From: Clostridia bacterium
GTDB lineage: Bacteria > Bacillota > Clostridia > TANB77 > UBA1234
Assembly (NCBI GenBank): GCA_017469465.1
Contig: JAFUGH010000011.1
Span: forward strand, 1-52,704
Direction: 5' to 3'
DNA length: 52,704 nucleotides
Made by a program: the position numbers and the translations under genes. The notes under the pieces were generated by a model that saw only the letters and a list, made by a program, of their open reading frames with translations, was not told the DNA's origin and made no database searches. Positions 25,651-36,068 of this stretch are shown piece by piece (position 1 is the stretch's first letter; the number at the start of each line of letters is the position of its first letter).

Positions 25651-28225
25651 ATGATGCAAAAGGCGAAATTTGATATTCAAGGAATGACGTGTAGTAGTTG
25701 CTCATCACATGTAGATAAAGCAGTTAATCGCTTAGATGGAGTAAAAAATGTAAGCGTTAATTTACTTTCTAACAGCATGACCTTAGAATTTGATGAGAAA
25801 AAGCTTTCAACAGAAGATATTGTGAATGCGGTTGATAAAGCTGGATATCAAGCAACACTTGCAACAAGTGATATAAAAGATTCTAATGGTAACATACATA
25901 ATACTTTCAAAAATAATAGATATGATAATACAAGAACTATTAAGTCTATGAAAAAAAGATTAATACTATCATTTTTCTTTCTAATTATTTTAATGTTTAT
26001 TTCAATGCACCATATGATATTTAAGGCATTAGGAATGGATACTCCAGTTTTATTAGAAAAATTTTTTCACGGAAATGAAAATTCTTTAACATATGCCTTC
26101 ACACAATTGCTATTGTTATTACCTATTATCTATCTAAATAGAAATTATTTTATAACAGGTTTTAAAAGGTTATTAAAATTATCACCAAATATGGATTCAT
26201 TAATTGCAATGCGGAAGTGGAATTGGAACACTATATGGAATATTTGCTATTTATCGAATTGGGTATGGCTTAGGACATGGACAATTTGATGTTGTTAACC
26301 ATTATAGTAGCGATCTTTATTTTGAATCAGCTGGAATGATACTTACCTTAATAACGTTTGGAAAATTTTTAGAAGCAAAGTCAAAAGGAAAAACGAGTGA
26401 TTCAATTAGTAAACTAATTAATCTTACTCCTAAAACAGCAATTGTGTTACGAGATGGAAAAGAAATTGAAATAGCTACAGAAGAGATAATACGAGGAGAT
26501 ACGATTGTTATTAAACCTGGAAGTAGTATCCCGGTTGATGGAATTATTTTAGAGGGAAGTTCATCAGTAGATCAGTCAAGTATTACAGGGGAAAGTATTC
26601 CTGTTGTAAAAAACATTAATGATGAAGTTATTTCAGGAACAATTAATAAAAATGGTTCTTTTAAAATGCAAGCTACAAAAGTAGGAAACGATACGACAAT
26701 TTCACAAATTATTAAATTAGTAGAAGAGGCAAGTAATTCAAAAGCACCTATTTCAAAACTTGCAGATAAAGTTAGTTTGTTTTTTGTACCAGCAGTTATT
26801 ATCATCGCAATAATTGCAACTATTTTTTGGATATTGAATGGACAAACATTTGAATTTGCAATGGGCATGGGGATTGCAGTATTGGTAATTTCTTGCCCAT
26901 GTGCATTAGGACTCGCTACACCAGTTGCAATTATGGTTGGAACTGGTAAAGGAGCAGAAAATGGAATTTTGTTTAAGACTGCAGAAAGTTTAGAATTACT
27001 CCACAAGATAAATACAGTTGTATTAGATAAAACTGGTACAATTACACAAGGAAAACCGACTGTCACAAATATAATTTCACCCGTTTCAAAAGAGAAACTA
27101 TTAAAAATTGTTGGAAGCTTAGAAAAAAATTCTGAGCATCCACTTAGTGAAGCTATCATTGAAAAAGTAAATGAATTGAAAATAAATACTGTTTCAGTCA
27201 ATAACTTTAAATCAATTCCTGGAAGAGGCGTAATGGGTGAAATAGATGGCACAAATTATTTAGTTGGAAACATTCTATTCATGCAAGAAAAACATATTGA
27301 AGTCAATGAAAATGAAAGTGAAAAATTGCTGAAGGAAGGAAGGACAGTTTTATATATTTCAAATGAAAATAAATTGATTGGAATGATTGCTTGTCAAGAT
27401 ATGGTGAAAGATACAAGTAAAATTGCAATTGAAGAATTACAAAAAAATAATATTAAAGTAGTAATGTTAACAGGAGATAATCAATTGGTTGCAAATACCA
27501 TTGCAAAAGAAGTTGGAATAGCAGAAGTAATTGCAGAAGTACTGCCAGCAGATAAAGAAAAAGAGGTTTCAAGACTTCAAAAAAGTGGCAGAAAAGTTGC
27601 ATATGTTGGTGATGGAATCAATGATAGTCCAGCATTGGTAAAAGCAGATGTTGGTGTAGCTATTGGAAGTGGTACAGACATTGCAATAGAGTCAGCAGAC
27701 GTTGTTCTTATGAAAGATAGCTTACAAGATGTTGTAACAGCTATTGAGCTTAGTAAAGCTACTATCAATAATATAAAATTAAATTTGTTTTGGGCATTCT
27801 TTTATAATTGCGTTGGAATTCCAATTGCTGCGGGAGTATTTTATTTATCACATGGATTAAGATTAAGCCCAATGATAGGTGCAGCAGCTATGAGTTTAAG
27901 TTCTGTTTGTGTTGTTTCTAATGCGTTAAGACTTAGGAGGTTTAAAGCAAAATTGCAAAGTAGAAATAGTTCAATAACTAATCATATGAGTGAGGAGAAG
28001 AATGAAATGAATGATTTGAAAAAAGAAATTTTTATTGAAAAAATGATGTGTGAACACTGTAAAATGAGGGTAGAAAAAGCATTGCTGTCAGTAGAAAATG
28101 TTTCCAAAGTTGAAGTTAGTTTAGAAAATAAAAAGGCAGTAGTTTACTTATCTTCACAAGTGTCGGATGACATTTTAAGGAATGCAATTGATGAAGCTGG
28201 ATATGAAGTAATTGATATAAGATAA
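25651..28225 (+). CDS. copA: Copper-translocating P1B-type ATPase, read through a CGG +1 frameshift
   Basis: Membrane copper exporter of about 857 residues once the frame is joined. An N-terminal heavy-metal-binding domain carries GMTCSSC. The first frame stops at 26287-26289. The in-frame CGG at 26212-26214 (codon 188) is the break: skipping c26212 gives DSLIAM-G-SGIGTLYGIF, exactly the conserved segment of CopA proteins. Downstream are TGES, the CPC ion motif (VISCPCALGLATP), DKTGTITQGKP and GDGINDSP. A second heavy-metal domain with MMCEHC sits at the C-terminus after a linker, an unusual position. Every catalytic motif is intact. Confidence 0.9.
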
Positions 28226-28272
28226 AAAATAAGAGTTTAAAGAATGTGTAATATATAAAAGGAGAAATAATA

Positions 28273-29022
28273 ATGCTCAATCAATTTTCAAGAACAGAAT
28301 TATTAATAGGAAAAGAAGCGTTAGAAAAATTAAATAAATCAAAAGTTGCAATCTTTGGACTTGGTGGAGTTGGTTCATTTGTTCTAGAAGGGTTAGCTAG
28401 GGCAGGAATAGGTAATTTTATATTAGTAGATGACGATAAAATTTGTCTTACTAATATTAATCGACAACTTTTAGCAACAAGAAAAACAGTAGGAAAGCCA
28501 AAAGTTGAAGTTGCAAAAGAGAGAGTTTTAGAAATAAATTCTAAAGCAAATGTGGAAATTTATCAAGAGTTTTTTTTACCTGAAACAAAAGGGATTATAG
28601 ATGAAAGTGTTTCATATGTGGTAGATGCAATTGATACAGTTACAGCTAAAATTGAATTAGTAATGAGAGCACAAAAATTAAATATTCCAATCATTTGTAG
28701 CATGGGAACAGGAAATAAACTAGATCCAACAAAATTTGAAATCACAGATATTTACAAGACAAGTATTTGTCCACTTGCAAAAGTGATGAGAAAAGAGTTA
28801 CGTAGTAGAGGTGTAAAAAAATTAAAAGTTTTGTATTCCAAGGAAGAACCAATTAAGCCTGATGAAACTTTAGAATGTAGTTGTAAAACAGGTTGTATTT
28901 GTCCACCAGGGACGAAAAGAAAATGCTCAACAAGAAATCAAGTGCCAGGAAGCATTTCATTTGTGCCATCAGTAGCAGGTTTAATTATTGCAGGAGAAGT
29001 AGTAAAAGACTTGATAAAGTGA
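28273..29022 (+). CDS. tcdA: tRNA threonylcarbamoyladenosine dehydratase TcdA
   Basis: A 249-aa ThiF/E1-like ATP-dependent enzyme that cyclises t6A37 of tRNA. Seen: GLGGVGSFVLEGLARAGIG nucleotide loop (19 residues) near residue 30, DDDKICLTNINRQ, and SMGTGNKLDPTKFEI. A cysteine-rich insert, CSCKTGCICPPG, precedes GSISFVPSVAGLI. Length is typical. GGAG precedes the ATG. Three tandem palindromic repeats follow the stop. Confidence 0.9.
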   Translation: MLNQFSRTELLIGKEALEKLNKSKVAIFGLGGVGSFVLEGLARAGIGNFILVDDDKICLTNINRQLLATRKTVGKPKVEVAKERVLEINSKANVEIYQEFFLPETKGIIDESVSYVVDAIDTVTAKIELVMRAQKLNIPIICSMGTGNKLDPTKFEITDIYKTSICPLAKVMRKELRSRGVKKLKVLYSKEEPIKPDETLECSCKTGCICPPGTKRKCSTRNQVPGSISFVPSVAGLIIAGEVVKDLIK

Positions 29023-29133
29023 GTAGCGGCGAACAGCGTTCGCCATGTACAAAGCAATACGTAGCGGCGAGCAGCGTTCGCCATGTATAAAGCAATACGT
29101 AGCGGCGAACAGCGTTCGCCATGTACAAAGCAT
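29023..29133 (+). repeat. Three tandem 38-bp palindromic (REP-like) units
   Basis: Units begin at 29023, 29061 and 29099 and read GTAGCGGCGAACAGCG followed by TTCGCCATGTA. Each forms GGCGAAC/GTTCGCC with a 3-nt loop (one unit has G in place of A in the stem). Related units with different but compensated stems lie at 33102, 35388, 51608 and 51682. Confidence 0.9.
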
Positions 29134-29158
29134 CATGAAAGAAATGGAGTAAATATAA

Positions 29159-30067
29159 ATGGATAGAAACGAAAAAAGTAAAGAAGTTGAAAGAAGTATT
29201 ATTACTACATATAGGAAAAAAATATGGAATAAGTTTATTCAAGGCATTACTGAATATGACATGATAAAAGATGGCGATAAAATTGCTGTATGTATGTCAG
29301 GTGGAAAAGATTCAATGCTTCTCGCAAAATGTTTTCAAGAATTACAAAAACATGGTAAGAAAAATTTTGATGTGATATATTTATGTATGAATCCAGGATA
29401 TAACGAAGTCAATAAACAAAAAATATTAAGTAATTGCGAACTTTTAGATATTCCAGTAACAATGTTTGAAACAAATATATTTAATGCAGTAGATACCATA
29501 GATGCTCACCCTTGCTATGTTTGTGCAAGAATGAGAAGAGGACATTTGTATAAAAAAGCACAGGCATTAGGTTGTAATAAAATTGCATTAGGTCATCATT
29601 TTGATGATGTAATTGAAACTATATTAATGGGAATGTTTTATGGCTCACAAGTGCAAACAATGATGCCTAAATTATATAGCTCTTTCCACGCTGGAATGGA
29701 ATTAATAAGACCATTGTACTTTGTAAAGGAAGCAGATATTTTAGCATGGAAAGAAAGAAATGGTTTAGAGTTTATTCAATGCGCATGCAAAGTGACAGAA
29801 AAACGAGGGCTAACCTCACAAGATGTGGTAGGTTCTAAAAGGGAAGAGATGAAGAATCTTATTAAAGATTTAAGAAAAGTATACAAAAATATAGACGTAA
29901 ATATTTTCAGAAGTGTACAAAATGTTAATTTAGATACTATTATTTCGTATAGAAGAGGGGATGAAGTTCATCATTTCTTAGACGATTATGATGAAAGAGG
30001 AAGAGCAAAACAGGCGAATATAACGGTTGTTGATACATGGGGAATTGATAGATTTCCAAAGAATTGA
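29159..30067 (+). CDS. TtcA-like tRNA thiolation PP-loop ATPase
   Basis: A 302-aa cytoplasmic enzyme of the TtcA/TtuA class, which sulfurates a tRNA base using an Fe-S cluster. Seen: PP-loop CMSGGKDSMLLA, the cysteine pair CYVCARMRRG, and ALGHHFDDVIET. A further cysteine pair, CACK, lies near residue 204. Whether the target is C32 (TtcA) or another position cannot be told from sequence. The start follows GAAATGGAG at 29143-29151. Confidence 0.87.
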   Translation: MDRNEKSKEVERSIITTYRKKIWNKFIQGITEYDMIKDGDKIAVCMSGGKDSMLLAKCFQELQKHGKKNFDVIYLCMNPGYNEVNKQKILSNCELLDIPVTMFETNIFNAVDTIDAHPCYVCARMRRGHLYKKAQALGCNKIALGHHFDDVIETILMGMFYGSQVQTMMPKLYSSFHAGMELIRPLYFVKEADILAWKERNGLEFIQCACKVTEKRGLTSQDVVGSKREEMKNLIKDLRKVYKNIDVNIFRSVQNVNLDTIISYRRGDEVHHFLDDYDERGRAKQANITVVDTWGIDRFPKN

Positions 30068-30149
30068 GCCATTTCGTTGATGAATAAATTCGAAGCAGTG
30101 CATGGCCTCTGAATATAAAGTAATGTGCGCCATAGAAGGAGTAATAGGT

Positions 30150-31059
30150 ATGGTAAATCGGAATTCCAAATTTTTTGTATGAAAAATTAAAATTACAATA
30201 TGATGAAGAAGACTTAAAAAAAATAATAGAAGGATATACTACAAAAAGAAAAACCACTTTTCGTGTAAACACATTAAAATCTAATATAGAAGAAATTGAA
30301 GAAGTATTAAAAGAAAATAATATTTCATATAGTAAGGTAAAATGGTATGATGATGCATTTGTTATAAATGATGTGAAAGAAAATGAGATAAGAAATTTAA
30401 AAATATATGAAGAGGGAAAAATTTACTTGCAAAGCTTATCTTCTATGATGCCAGTAATCTTTTTAAATCCAAATTCAGGTGAAAATATTTTAGACATGTG
30501 TGCTGCACCTGGAGGTAAAACTACGCAAATAGCAACTCTTTCTAATAATACTTCATTAATAACAGCATGTGAAAAGAATAAAATAAGAGCGGAAAAATTA
30601 AAGTATAATATTGAAAAACAAAAAGCACAAAAAACAACTGTATTAGAGCAGGATGCAAAAAATTTAAGTGAGTTTTTTTCATTTGATAAAATTCTTTTAG
30701 ACAGTCCATGTAGTGGAAGTGGTACCATTAATATAGAAGATAAAAAGTTAGAAAAGTATTTTACGGAAGATTTAGTCTCTCACTCTATAAAAGCGCAACA
30801 AATTTTATTACATAAAGCTATTAGTTTACTAAAACCAGGCCATGAAATGATATATTCGACATGTTCCATTTTAAAAGAAGAAAATGAAAATAACATAGAA
30901 AAAGTATTGAAGAATAATCAAGTGGAAATAATACCGTTAAACACTGAAAAGTTAGAAGATGTTCCATTATTGCCTAGTAAGATAGAAGGTGTCATTACGG
31001 TTTGTCCAACGGAATTATATGAGGGTTTTTTTATAGCAAAATTATTAAAAAAGAAATAA
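30150..31059 (+). CDS. RsmB/RsmF-type RNA m5C methyltransferase, read through a CGG +1 frameshift at codon 4
   Basis: NOL1/NOP2/Sun-family SAM-dependent cytosine methyltransferase of about 302 residues. The start is ATG 30150, because GAAGGAG (30135-30141) is 8 nt upstream. Codons read ATG-GTA-AAT and then CGG (30159-30161). Staying in frame gives a stop six codons after the CGG; skipping c30159 gives M-V-N-G-I-P-N-F-L-Y-E-K.., the expected N-terminus. A TTG at 30175 downstream lacks any ribosome-binding site and would remove the family start. Further motifs: DMCAAPGGKTTQ (SAM site), DSPCSGSGT and STCSI, which carry the two catalytic cysteines. Confidence 0.87.
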
Positions 31060-31075
31060 AAAGGAGTGAATAATA

Positions 31076-32173
31076 ATGGAGAAAAAATTAGGTTTTGGAT
31101 GTATGAGACTTCCGATGAATGGTACTACTGTTGATTATGAGGAATTTAATAAGATGATAGACTATTATATGGAGCAGGGTTTTAATTATTTTGATACTGC
31201 ACATGGTTATTTGGGTGGTCAAAGTGAAATTGCAATTAGAGAATGTTTAGTAAAGAGATATCCAAGAGAAAGTTATGTTTTGACAAATAAACTAACTCAA
31301 CCATATTTTAGAACACAAGAAGAAATTAAAACTTTTTTTGAAAAACAATTAGAATGGTGTGGAGTTGAATATTTTGATTATTATTTAATGCATGCGCAAG
31401 ATAGAAATACATATTCTCATTTTCAAAAAAACAATGCCTACAGTGAATGTTTAAAATTAAAAGAAGAAGGAAAAATAAAACATTTAGGAATCTCTTTTCA
31501 TGATACAGCAGAAATGTTGGAACAAATATTAACGGAGCATCCTGAAGTTGAAATTGTTCAAATTCAATTTAATTATGCAGATTATGAATCTGCGAGCGTG
31601 CAATCCAAAAAAGTTTATGAAGTTTGTCGTAAATTTCATAAGCCTGTGTTAGTGATGGAACCAGTAAAGGGAGGTGGATTAGTTAATCTACCAAATGAAG
31701 CTAAAAAAATGTATGATGATTTAAATCAAGAGGCAAGTTATGCAAGTTATGCAATACGATTTGCTGCTAGTTTTGATGGCATATATAAAGTGCTATCTGG
31801 AATGAGTAATTATGAACAACTAAAAGATAATGTAGACTATATGAAAAATTTTTCTCCTTTAAGTGATAAAGAAATGCAAACAGTATTAAAAGTTGGAGAA
31901 CTATTGAGAAACATGAAAGGAATTCCTTGTACAGCATGTAGATATTGTATAGAAGGATGTCCTATGAAGATTTCAATTCCTGATTTATTTTCATGTTATA
32001 ATACAAAAAAACAATTCAATGATTGGAATGCTGGCTATTATTATAACATACATACTCAAAATGGACACGGAAAAGCATCCGATTGTATTAAATGTGGTAA
32101 GTGTGAAAAAGTTTGTCCACAACATTTGGAAATTAGAAAATTATTAAAAAATGTAAGTGAAACATTTGAATAA
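31076..32173 (+). CDS. Aldo/keto reductase with C-terminal 4Fe-4S domain
   Basis: A 365-aa oxidoreductase. The N-terminal barrel has GFGCMRLPM, the catalytic DTAHGYLGG (Asp, Tyr), TNKL (Lys) and YLMHAQ (His). The C-terminus holds cysteine clusters CTACRYCIEGCP and CIKCGKCEKVCP, typical of iron-sulfur aldo/keto reductases of strict anaerobes. Physiological substrate unknown. AAGGAGTG precedes the ATG; the gene is 16 bp after the methyltransferase, probably in the same operon. Confidence 0.9.
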   Translation: MEKKLGFGCMRLPMNGTTVDYEEFNKMIDYYMEQGFNYFDTAHGYLGGQSEIAIRECLVKRYPRESYVLTNKLTQPYFRTQEEIKTFFEKQLEWCGVEYFDYYLMHAQDRNTYSHFQKNNAYSECLKLKEEGKIKHLGISFHDTAEMLEQILTEHPEVEIVQIQFNYADYESASVQSKKVYEVCRKFHKPVLVMEPVKGGGLVNLPNEAKKMYDDLNQEASYASYAIRFAASFDGIYKVLSGMSNYEQLKDNVDYMKNFSPLSDKEMQTVLKVGELLRNMKGIPCTACRYCIEGCPMKISIPDLFSCYNTKKQFNDWNAGYYYNIHTQNGHGKASDCIKCGKCEKVCPQHLEIRKLLKNVSETFE

Positions 32174-32252
32174 AAATTGTTCAAGCACCTGACAAGTTAG
32201 GACTGAATATACTTTAAATGTATATGGGTTTTAGTTTGGAGGTGCTTTCTTT

Positions 32253-32946
32253 ATGCTCGGTGTTATGTCTTTATTTGAGTTCATGAAGGAATTCTTTTTT
32301 CTTTTTGGATATGTAACAAGTTATAGCTTGTTTCCTGAACCACTATCGCAAGAAGAAGAAAGCTATTATTTAGAACTATTAGAAAATGGAGATGAGAATG
32401 CTAAAAAGATTTTAATTGAAAGAAACTTAAGATTAGTTGCTCATATAGCAAAAAAATACACAACTTCAAATATAGAACAAGAAGATATTATTTCAATTGG
32501 TACTATTGGATTGATTAAAGGAATCAATAGCTACCAAAAAAGTAAAGGAGTAAAACTTGCTACATATGTTGCTAGATGTATTGAAAATGAGATACTGATG
32601 CATTTCAGAAGTACGAAGAAGTTAGCTCAAGAAGTATCGCTTAATGATGCACTTCGGTCAAGATAAAGAAGGAAATGAAATTACATTTATTGACGTAATT
32701 GAAAATGGTGGGATGAGTGTTGAAGATGAAATTGATTTAAAGCTAAAAGTAAAAAAATTATATAAAAAGATTTCAGAAGTATTGCAAGATAGAGAAAAAA
32801 TGATTATTGAATTTCGATTTGGCTTAAACGGTAGAGAACCGAAAACTCAAAATGAAATTGCTAAAATGCTTGGAATATCTCGTTCTTATGTCTCAAGAAT
32901 CGAAACAAAAGCAATTGGAAAATTAAGCAAAGAATTTGAAAACTAA
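32253..32946 (+). CDS. sigK: Sporulation sigma factor SigK, read through a CGG +1 frameshift
   Basis: Late mother-cell sigma factor. The N-terminus has a hydrophobic pro-sequence (SLFEFMKEFFFLFGYVTS) like that removed from pro-sigma-K by SpoIVFB, followed by PLSQEEESYY and NLRLVAHIAKKY (region 2). The first frame stops at 32664-32666. The in-frame CGG at 32655-32657 (codon 135) is the break: skipping c32655 gives SLNDAL-G-QDKEGNEI, matching the SigK consensus DPIGTDKEGNEI. Region 4 ends in NEIAKMLGISRSYVSRIE. Joined length is about 230 aa, normal for SigK. No skin-like element interrupts this gene; instead spoIVB downstream is interrupted. GGAGGTG precedes ATG 32253. Confidence 0.9.
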
Positions 32947-33101
32947 GTTGGATTCTAAAAACAATTAACGGCGAACACTACTTTGTATACGGAGGCTGTG
33001 CTGTGCATACTTTATCTATAATTCACTTAATTCGAACTAACATATTAATACAGGAACACCCTCATGTGTGTTTGCCACTACAAAAATACTGAAGAAAATT
33101 T

Positions 33102-33129
33102 GTAGCGGGGCACAAAGTGCTCCATAAAA
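33102..33129 (+). repeat. REP-like palindrome
   Basis: GTAGCGGGGCACAAAG then TGCTCCATAAA: stem GGGGCAC/GTGCTCC with a 3-nt loop, same flanks as the units at 29023 and 35388. It lies in the ~200-bp sigK-patatin gap, which shows no gene. Confidence 0.85.
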
Positions 33130-33145
33130 TGTGGGAGGTGATCAA

Positions 33146-33986
33146 TTGAAGAGAGGTCTTTCTCTTGCAGGTGGTGGAATCAAAGGCGCTGCACATATTG
33201 GCGTCTTAAAAGCTTTTGAAGAGAATGGTATTAAAATAGATATGATATCTGGTGCTTCTTCAGGTAGCCTTGTTGCAACAATGTATGCAGTTCGGATATG
33301 GAGCAGATGAAATATATGACTTCTTTAAAAAATATGCAAAAAATATTAAATACTTTGATGTTAAAAATATTTTAAAATTAGTTAGTGGACTAATTATAAA
33401 AAAGGAAATTACCATAACTGGTTTAACTAATGGAAACAAATTAGAAAACTACATAAAAGAAAAATGTGCGGAAAAAGGAGTATATAATATTAAACAAATT
33501 AAATTTCCACTGTATATAACAAGTGTAGATTTAATGAATGGAGATATTTATTTTTTTACAAATTCAAAATGCCCTAATAAAGAAAAATTAAAGCTGGTAA
33601 AGGACATTGAGATTTGTAAAGCAGTTCGAGCAAGTTGTAGTTTCCCTGGTATTTTTGAACCTGTAAAATGGAATGGCACAGAATTAATTGATGGTGGGAT
33701 TAGAGAAAACATTCCTTGGAAAGTTTTAAAGGATTGCGGTTGTGATGAAGTAATCAGTGTTGTATTTAAAAATAAACACAAAAAAGATTGTGATAAAAAT
33801 ATGATAAGCGTCATTGATAGTGCGAAAGAGTATTTAAGCGATGAACTTTTACAATACGAAATTAGCGGTAGTGATAATATCATAGAGGTTGAGACATCTG
33901 GAATTAATTTACTAGATTATTCAAAAGTTGATTATTTATATCGCTTAGGTTATGAAATGGCGATGAAAAAAATTAAAACATTTTAA
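33146..33986 (+). CDS. Patatin-like phospholipase, read through a CGG +1 frameshift
   Basis: Bacterial patatin/RssA-type lipid hydrolase, about 279 aa. TTG 33146 is the start, after GGGAGGTG. LAGGGIKGAAHIG is the oxyanion motif, SGASSGS holds the catalytic Ser, and LIDGGIREN holds the catalytic Asp. The in-frame CGG at 33293-33295 (codon 50) is the break: skipping c33293 gives ATMYAV-G-YGADEIYDFF, the usual family sequence. Staying in frame gives a stop five codons after the CGG, so the catalytic Asp would be lost. The following terminator and spoIVB are in normal spacing. Confidence 0.87.
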
Positions 33987-33992
33987 AATTAG

Positions 33993-34030
33993 TACCTTGC
34001 CAAAATGTCCGCGGCAAGGTAATTTTTTTT
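33993..34030 (+). terminator. Terminator after the patatin gene
   Basis: TACCTTGCC and GGCAAGGTA are perfect arms, followed by eight T. Confidence 0.9.
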
Positions 34031-34089
34031 GCTCTCATAACTTTGATGTTTTTTGGACAACTTAAATTTGAGGAAGGAGCACAAAAAAC

Positions 34090-35259
34090 ATGAGGCAAAA
34101 AAAGATTTTTTTTCTAATTATAGTATTTGCAATTTTTTTTGCATATATGACAAATATCGAAAAAATTCCTAAAAATATTACTTTATATCAAAATGAAAAA
34201 TATCAAGTAAAGTATTTGAAAGGTATTGAAATAGAGGGAAGTAACATAGTTACTGAGGAAAATTTTTGGAGCAAATTGGCAACGATAAACACTGATATTA
34301 TAGGAGATATAGAATTAAAGCTTTCTTCTTTGGGAGGACTGTTTAATAAAAAAATAACGGTAAATGTTTTACCAACTATGGAAGTAATTCCTGGTGGTGA
34401 TTTAATCGGAGTAAAAATGTATAGTAAAGGTGTTTTGATTGTCGGTGAATCTAAGATACAAGGAATAGATGGAAATTGGTATGATTTATTTGAGGAAGAT
34501 ACTTTTAGAGCAGGAGATATTTTATTAAAAATAAATGAATATGAAATAGAATCAGCAGAAGAAATTTCTAAAATTGTGAATAACATTGGTGAAAAAGAAA
34601 TTGAGCTTACTTATCAACGAAATGATTTGATATTAAAAACAAAAGTGACACCAGTAAAAAGTTTTGAAGATGGCTTATATAAAATTGGATTATGGGTAAG
34701 AGATGGAGCAATGGGAGTAGGAACACTTACATTCTATTCGCCAGAATATTTAAAGTTTGCAGCACTTGGACATGGAATCTCTGATGAAGATTCTAAAGAA
34801 TTAATTGAAGTAGGAGAGGGAGAAATATATGATGCAAAAGTAATTTCAATAACAAAAGGAAGAAATGAATATCCAGGAGAATTGAAAGGATTTTTAAACG
34901 AATACGAAGAATTTGGTAAGATAGAAATTAATTCTAAAAATGGTATTTATGGAAATTATAGTGGTGATTTTGAAATTAATTCTAGAGGAAAAATAGAAAT
35001 AGCTTCTAAGAATGAAGTTCAACTTGGAAAAGCTAAAATTCTATGTACCGTAGATGAGTCTCAAGAAATTAAAGAATATGATATTGATATTTTAAAAATG
35101 TCAACTTCAAATTTTTCAGCTTCAAGAGGAATGATAATTAAAGTTACTGATGACGAATTAATTAAAAAAACTGGTGGAATTATTCAAGGAATGAGCGGTA
35201 GCCCAATCATACAAAATGGGAAATTAGTAGGAGCAGTCACACATGTGATTGTCTGTTAA
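34090..35259 (+). CDS. spoIVB: spoIVB 5' part, interrupted by an integrated element
   Basis: Forespore S55 serine peptidase that is secreted into the intermembrane space and triggers pro-sigma-K processing in the mother cell. The N-terminal membrane anchor covers residues 5-22, a PDZ domain about 95-190 (FRAGDILLKINEYEIESAEE), the catalytic His lies in ALGHGI (H228) and the Ser in GMSGSP (367-372). The frame leaves the family after GAVTHV: only I-V-C and a stop at 35257-35259 follow, encoded by element DNA. The missing C-terminus is at 48326-48395. Joining the two through the 13-bp repeat gives a 408-aa protein, close to the usual ~425. As it stands the truncated product lacks the last strands of the peptidase fold and is probably inactive. 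Confidence 0.95.
   Translation: MRQKKIFFLIIVFAIFFAYMTNIEKIPKNITLYQNEKYQVKYLKGIEIEGSNIVTEENFWSKLATINTDIIGDIELKLSSLGGLFNKKITVNVLPTMEVIPGGDLIGVKMYSKGVLIVGESKIQGIDGNWYDLFEEDTFRAGDILLKINEYEIESAEEISKIVNNIGEKEIELTYQRNDLILKTKVTPVKSFEDGLYKIGLWVRDGAMGVGTLTFYSPEYLKFAALGHGISDEDSKELIEVGEGEIYDAKVISITKGRNEYPGELKGFLNEYEEFGKIEINSKNGIYGNYSGDFEINSRGKIEIASKNEVQLGKAKILCTVDESQEIKEYDIDILKMSTSNFSASRGMIIKVTDDELIKKTGGIIQGMSGSPIIQNGKLVGAVTHVIVC
35234..35246 (+). other. attL core of the spoIVB element
   Basis: CAGTCACACATGT, identical to 48313-48325. It lies in the spoIVB codons for A-V-T-H-V. The predicted crossover dinucleotide is CA at 35242-35243, the centre of the dyad in the reconstructed attP. Confidence 0.9.
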
Positions 35260-35320
35260 GAGGAAAAATAGAATGTAAGGTTTAACGACAGAAGATGGTA
35301 GAAAAGGAAATTACATATTG

Positions 35321-35355
35321 AGTATGAGAAGTGTCAATGTTAAAGTTGGCACTTT
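35321..35355 (+). terminator. Terminator-like hairpin inside the left end of the element
   Basis: AAGTGTCAA pairs with TTGGCACTT (one G-T), followed by TTTATTTT. It could end transcription arriving from spoIVB before it enters the element. Confidence 0.6.
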
Positions 35356-35387
35356 TTATTTTGTGTCAACAATGATGGCACATACTC

Positions 35388-35415
35388 GTAGCGGAGCACT
35401 GTGTGCTCCATAAAA
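35388..35415 (+). repeat. REP-like palindrome inside the element
   Basis: GTAGCGGAGCACTGTG then TGCTCCATAAA: stem GGAGCAC/GTGCTCC. Nearly identical to the unit at 51682 in the U32 gene, so the family is shared by element and chromosome. Confidence 0.85.
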
Positions 35416-35443
35416 AAGCAATTAAGAGAAAGAAGGCGATAAA

Positions 35444-35992
35444 TTGAACATACCAAATTTTGAAAGTTTGGCAATACCATCAGAAATTCTATTTAACAAA
35501 GACTTATCAGACAGAGAAAAAATCTTATTATCCATCGTCTTAAGTTTAAGTAGAAAGAGTAATTTCTGCTATGCAGGTAATAAATACATATCGGATATTT
35601 TTAATGTAACTGATGAAACAATATCAAGAGCATTTAGTTCATTGAAGGATAAAAAATATATAAAAATGAATTATAATAATAAAACGACAAATTCGAGAAA
35701 AAGAGAGATTGTTCCTATCAAAGAAAACATATTTAAGAATACTCAAAATGAACAAGATGGTATTGATGAAAATGACAATGGGTATCTTCAAAATCGACAA
35801 GAGAGTATTGTCAAAAATAATAAGGAGTATCATCAAAATAATCAAGGAGGTATAGTCAAAAACGACAAATATATAAATAATAATTATATTAATAATAATA
35901 AAAGTAATAATAATATAATAAAGGACATACCAAATCGATATAAGACGGATCAGTATGATAATATTGACTGGAGTCAATATTACGCTAATTAA
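35444..35992 (+). CDS. Helix-turn-helix protein, replication-initiator-like
   Basis: A 182-aa protein, TTG start after AAGAAGG. Residues ~1-85 form a winged-helix domain (DREKILLSIVLSLS..YISDIFNVTDETISRAFSSLKDKKYI) typical of HTH proteins at the left end of clostridial mobile elements. Residues ~95-165 are low-complexity, Asn-rich and contain two imperfect ~17-residue repeats (SIVKNNKEYHQNN and GIVKND). The end YDNIDWSQYYAN is a short conserved-looking tail. A role in replication of the circle or in transcriptional control is inferred. Confidence 0.7.
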   Translation: MNIPNFESLAIPSEILFNKDLSDREKILLSIVLSLSRKSNFCYAGNKYISDIFNVTDETISRAFSSLKDKKYIKMNYNNKTTNSRKREIVPIKENIFKNTQNEQDGIDENDNGYLQNRQESIVKNNKEYHQNNQGGIVKNDKYINNNYINNNKSNNNIIKDIPNRYKTDQYDNIDWSQYYAN

Positions 35993-36028
35993 AGAGCTTT
36001 ATTCTTGGAGAAAGAATAAGGCTCTTTT
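35992..36028 (+). terminator. Terminator after the HTH gene
   Basis: AAGAGCTTTATTCTT pairs with AAGAATAAGGCTCTT (one bulge), followed by TTTAC. Confidence 0.75.
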
Positions 36029-36068
36029 ACTGTGCCTATTCAGAAGCAAGATACTTATGAAAGGCACA

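Noticed and set aside
29023-29133. CRISPR array
   Set aside because: The units are directly tandem with no unique spacers, and no cas gene is present.
32253-32946. skin-type element in sigK
   Set aside because: The two sigK parts are contiguous and differ by a single base; no DNA is inserted.
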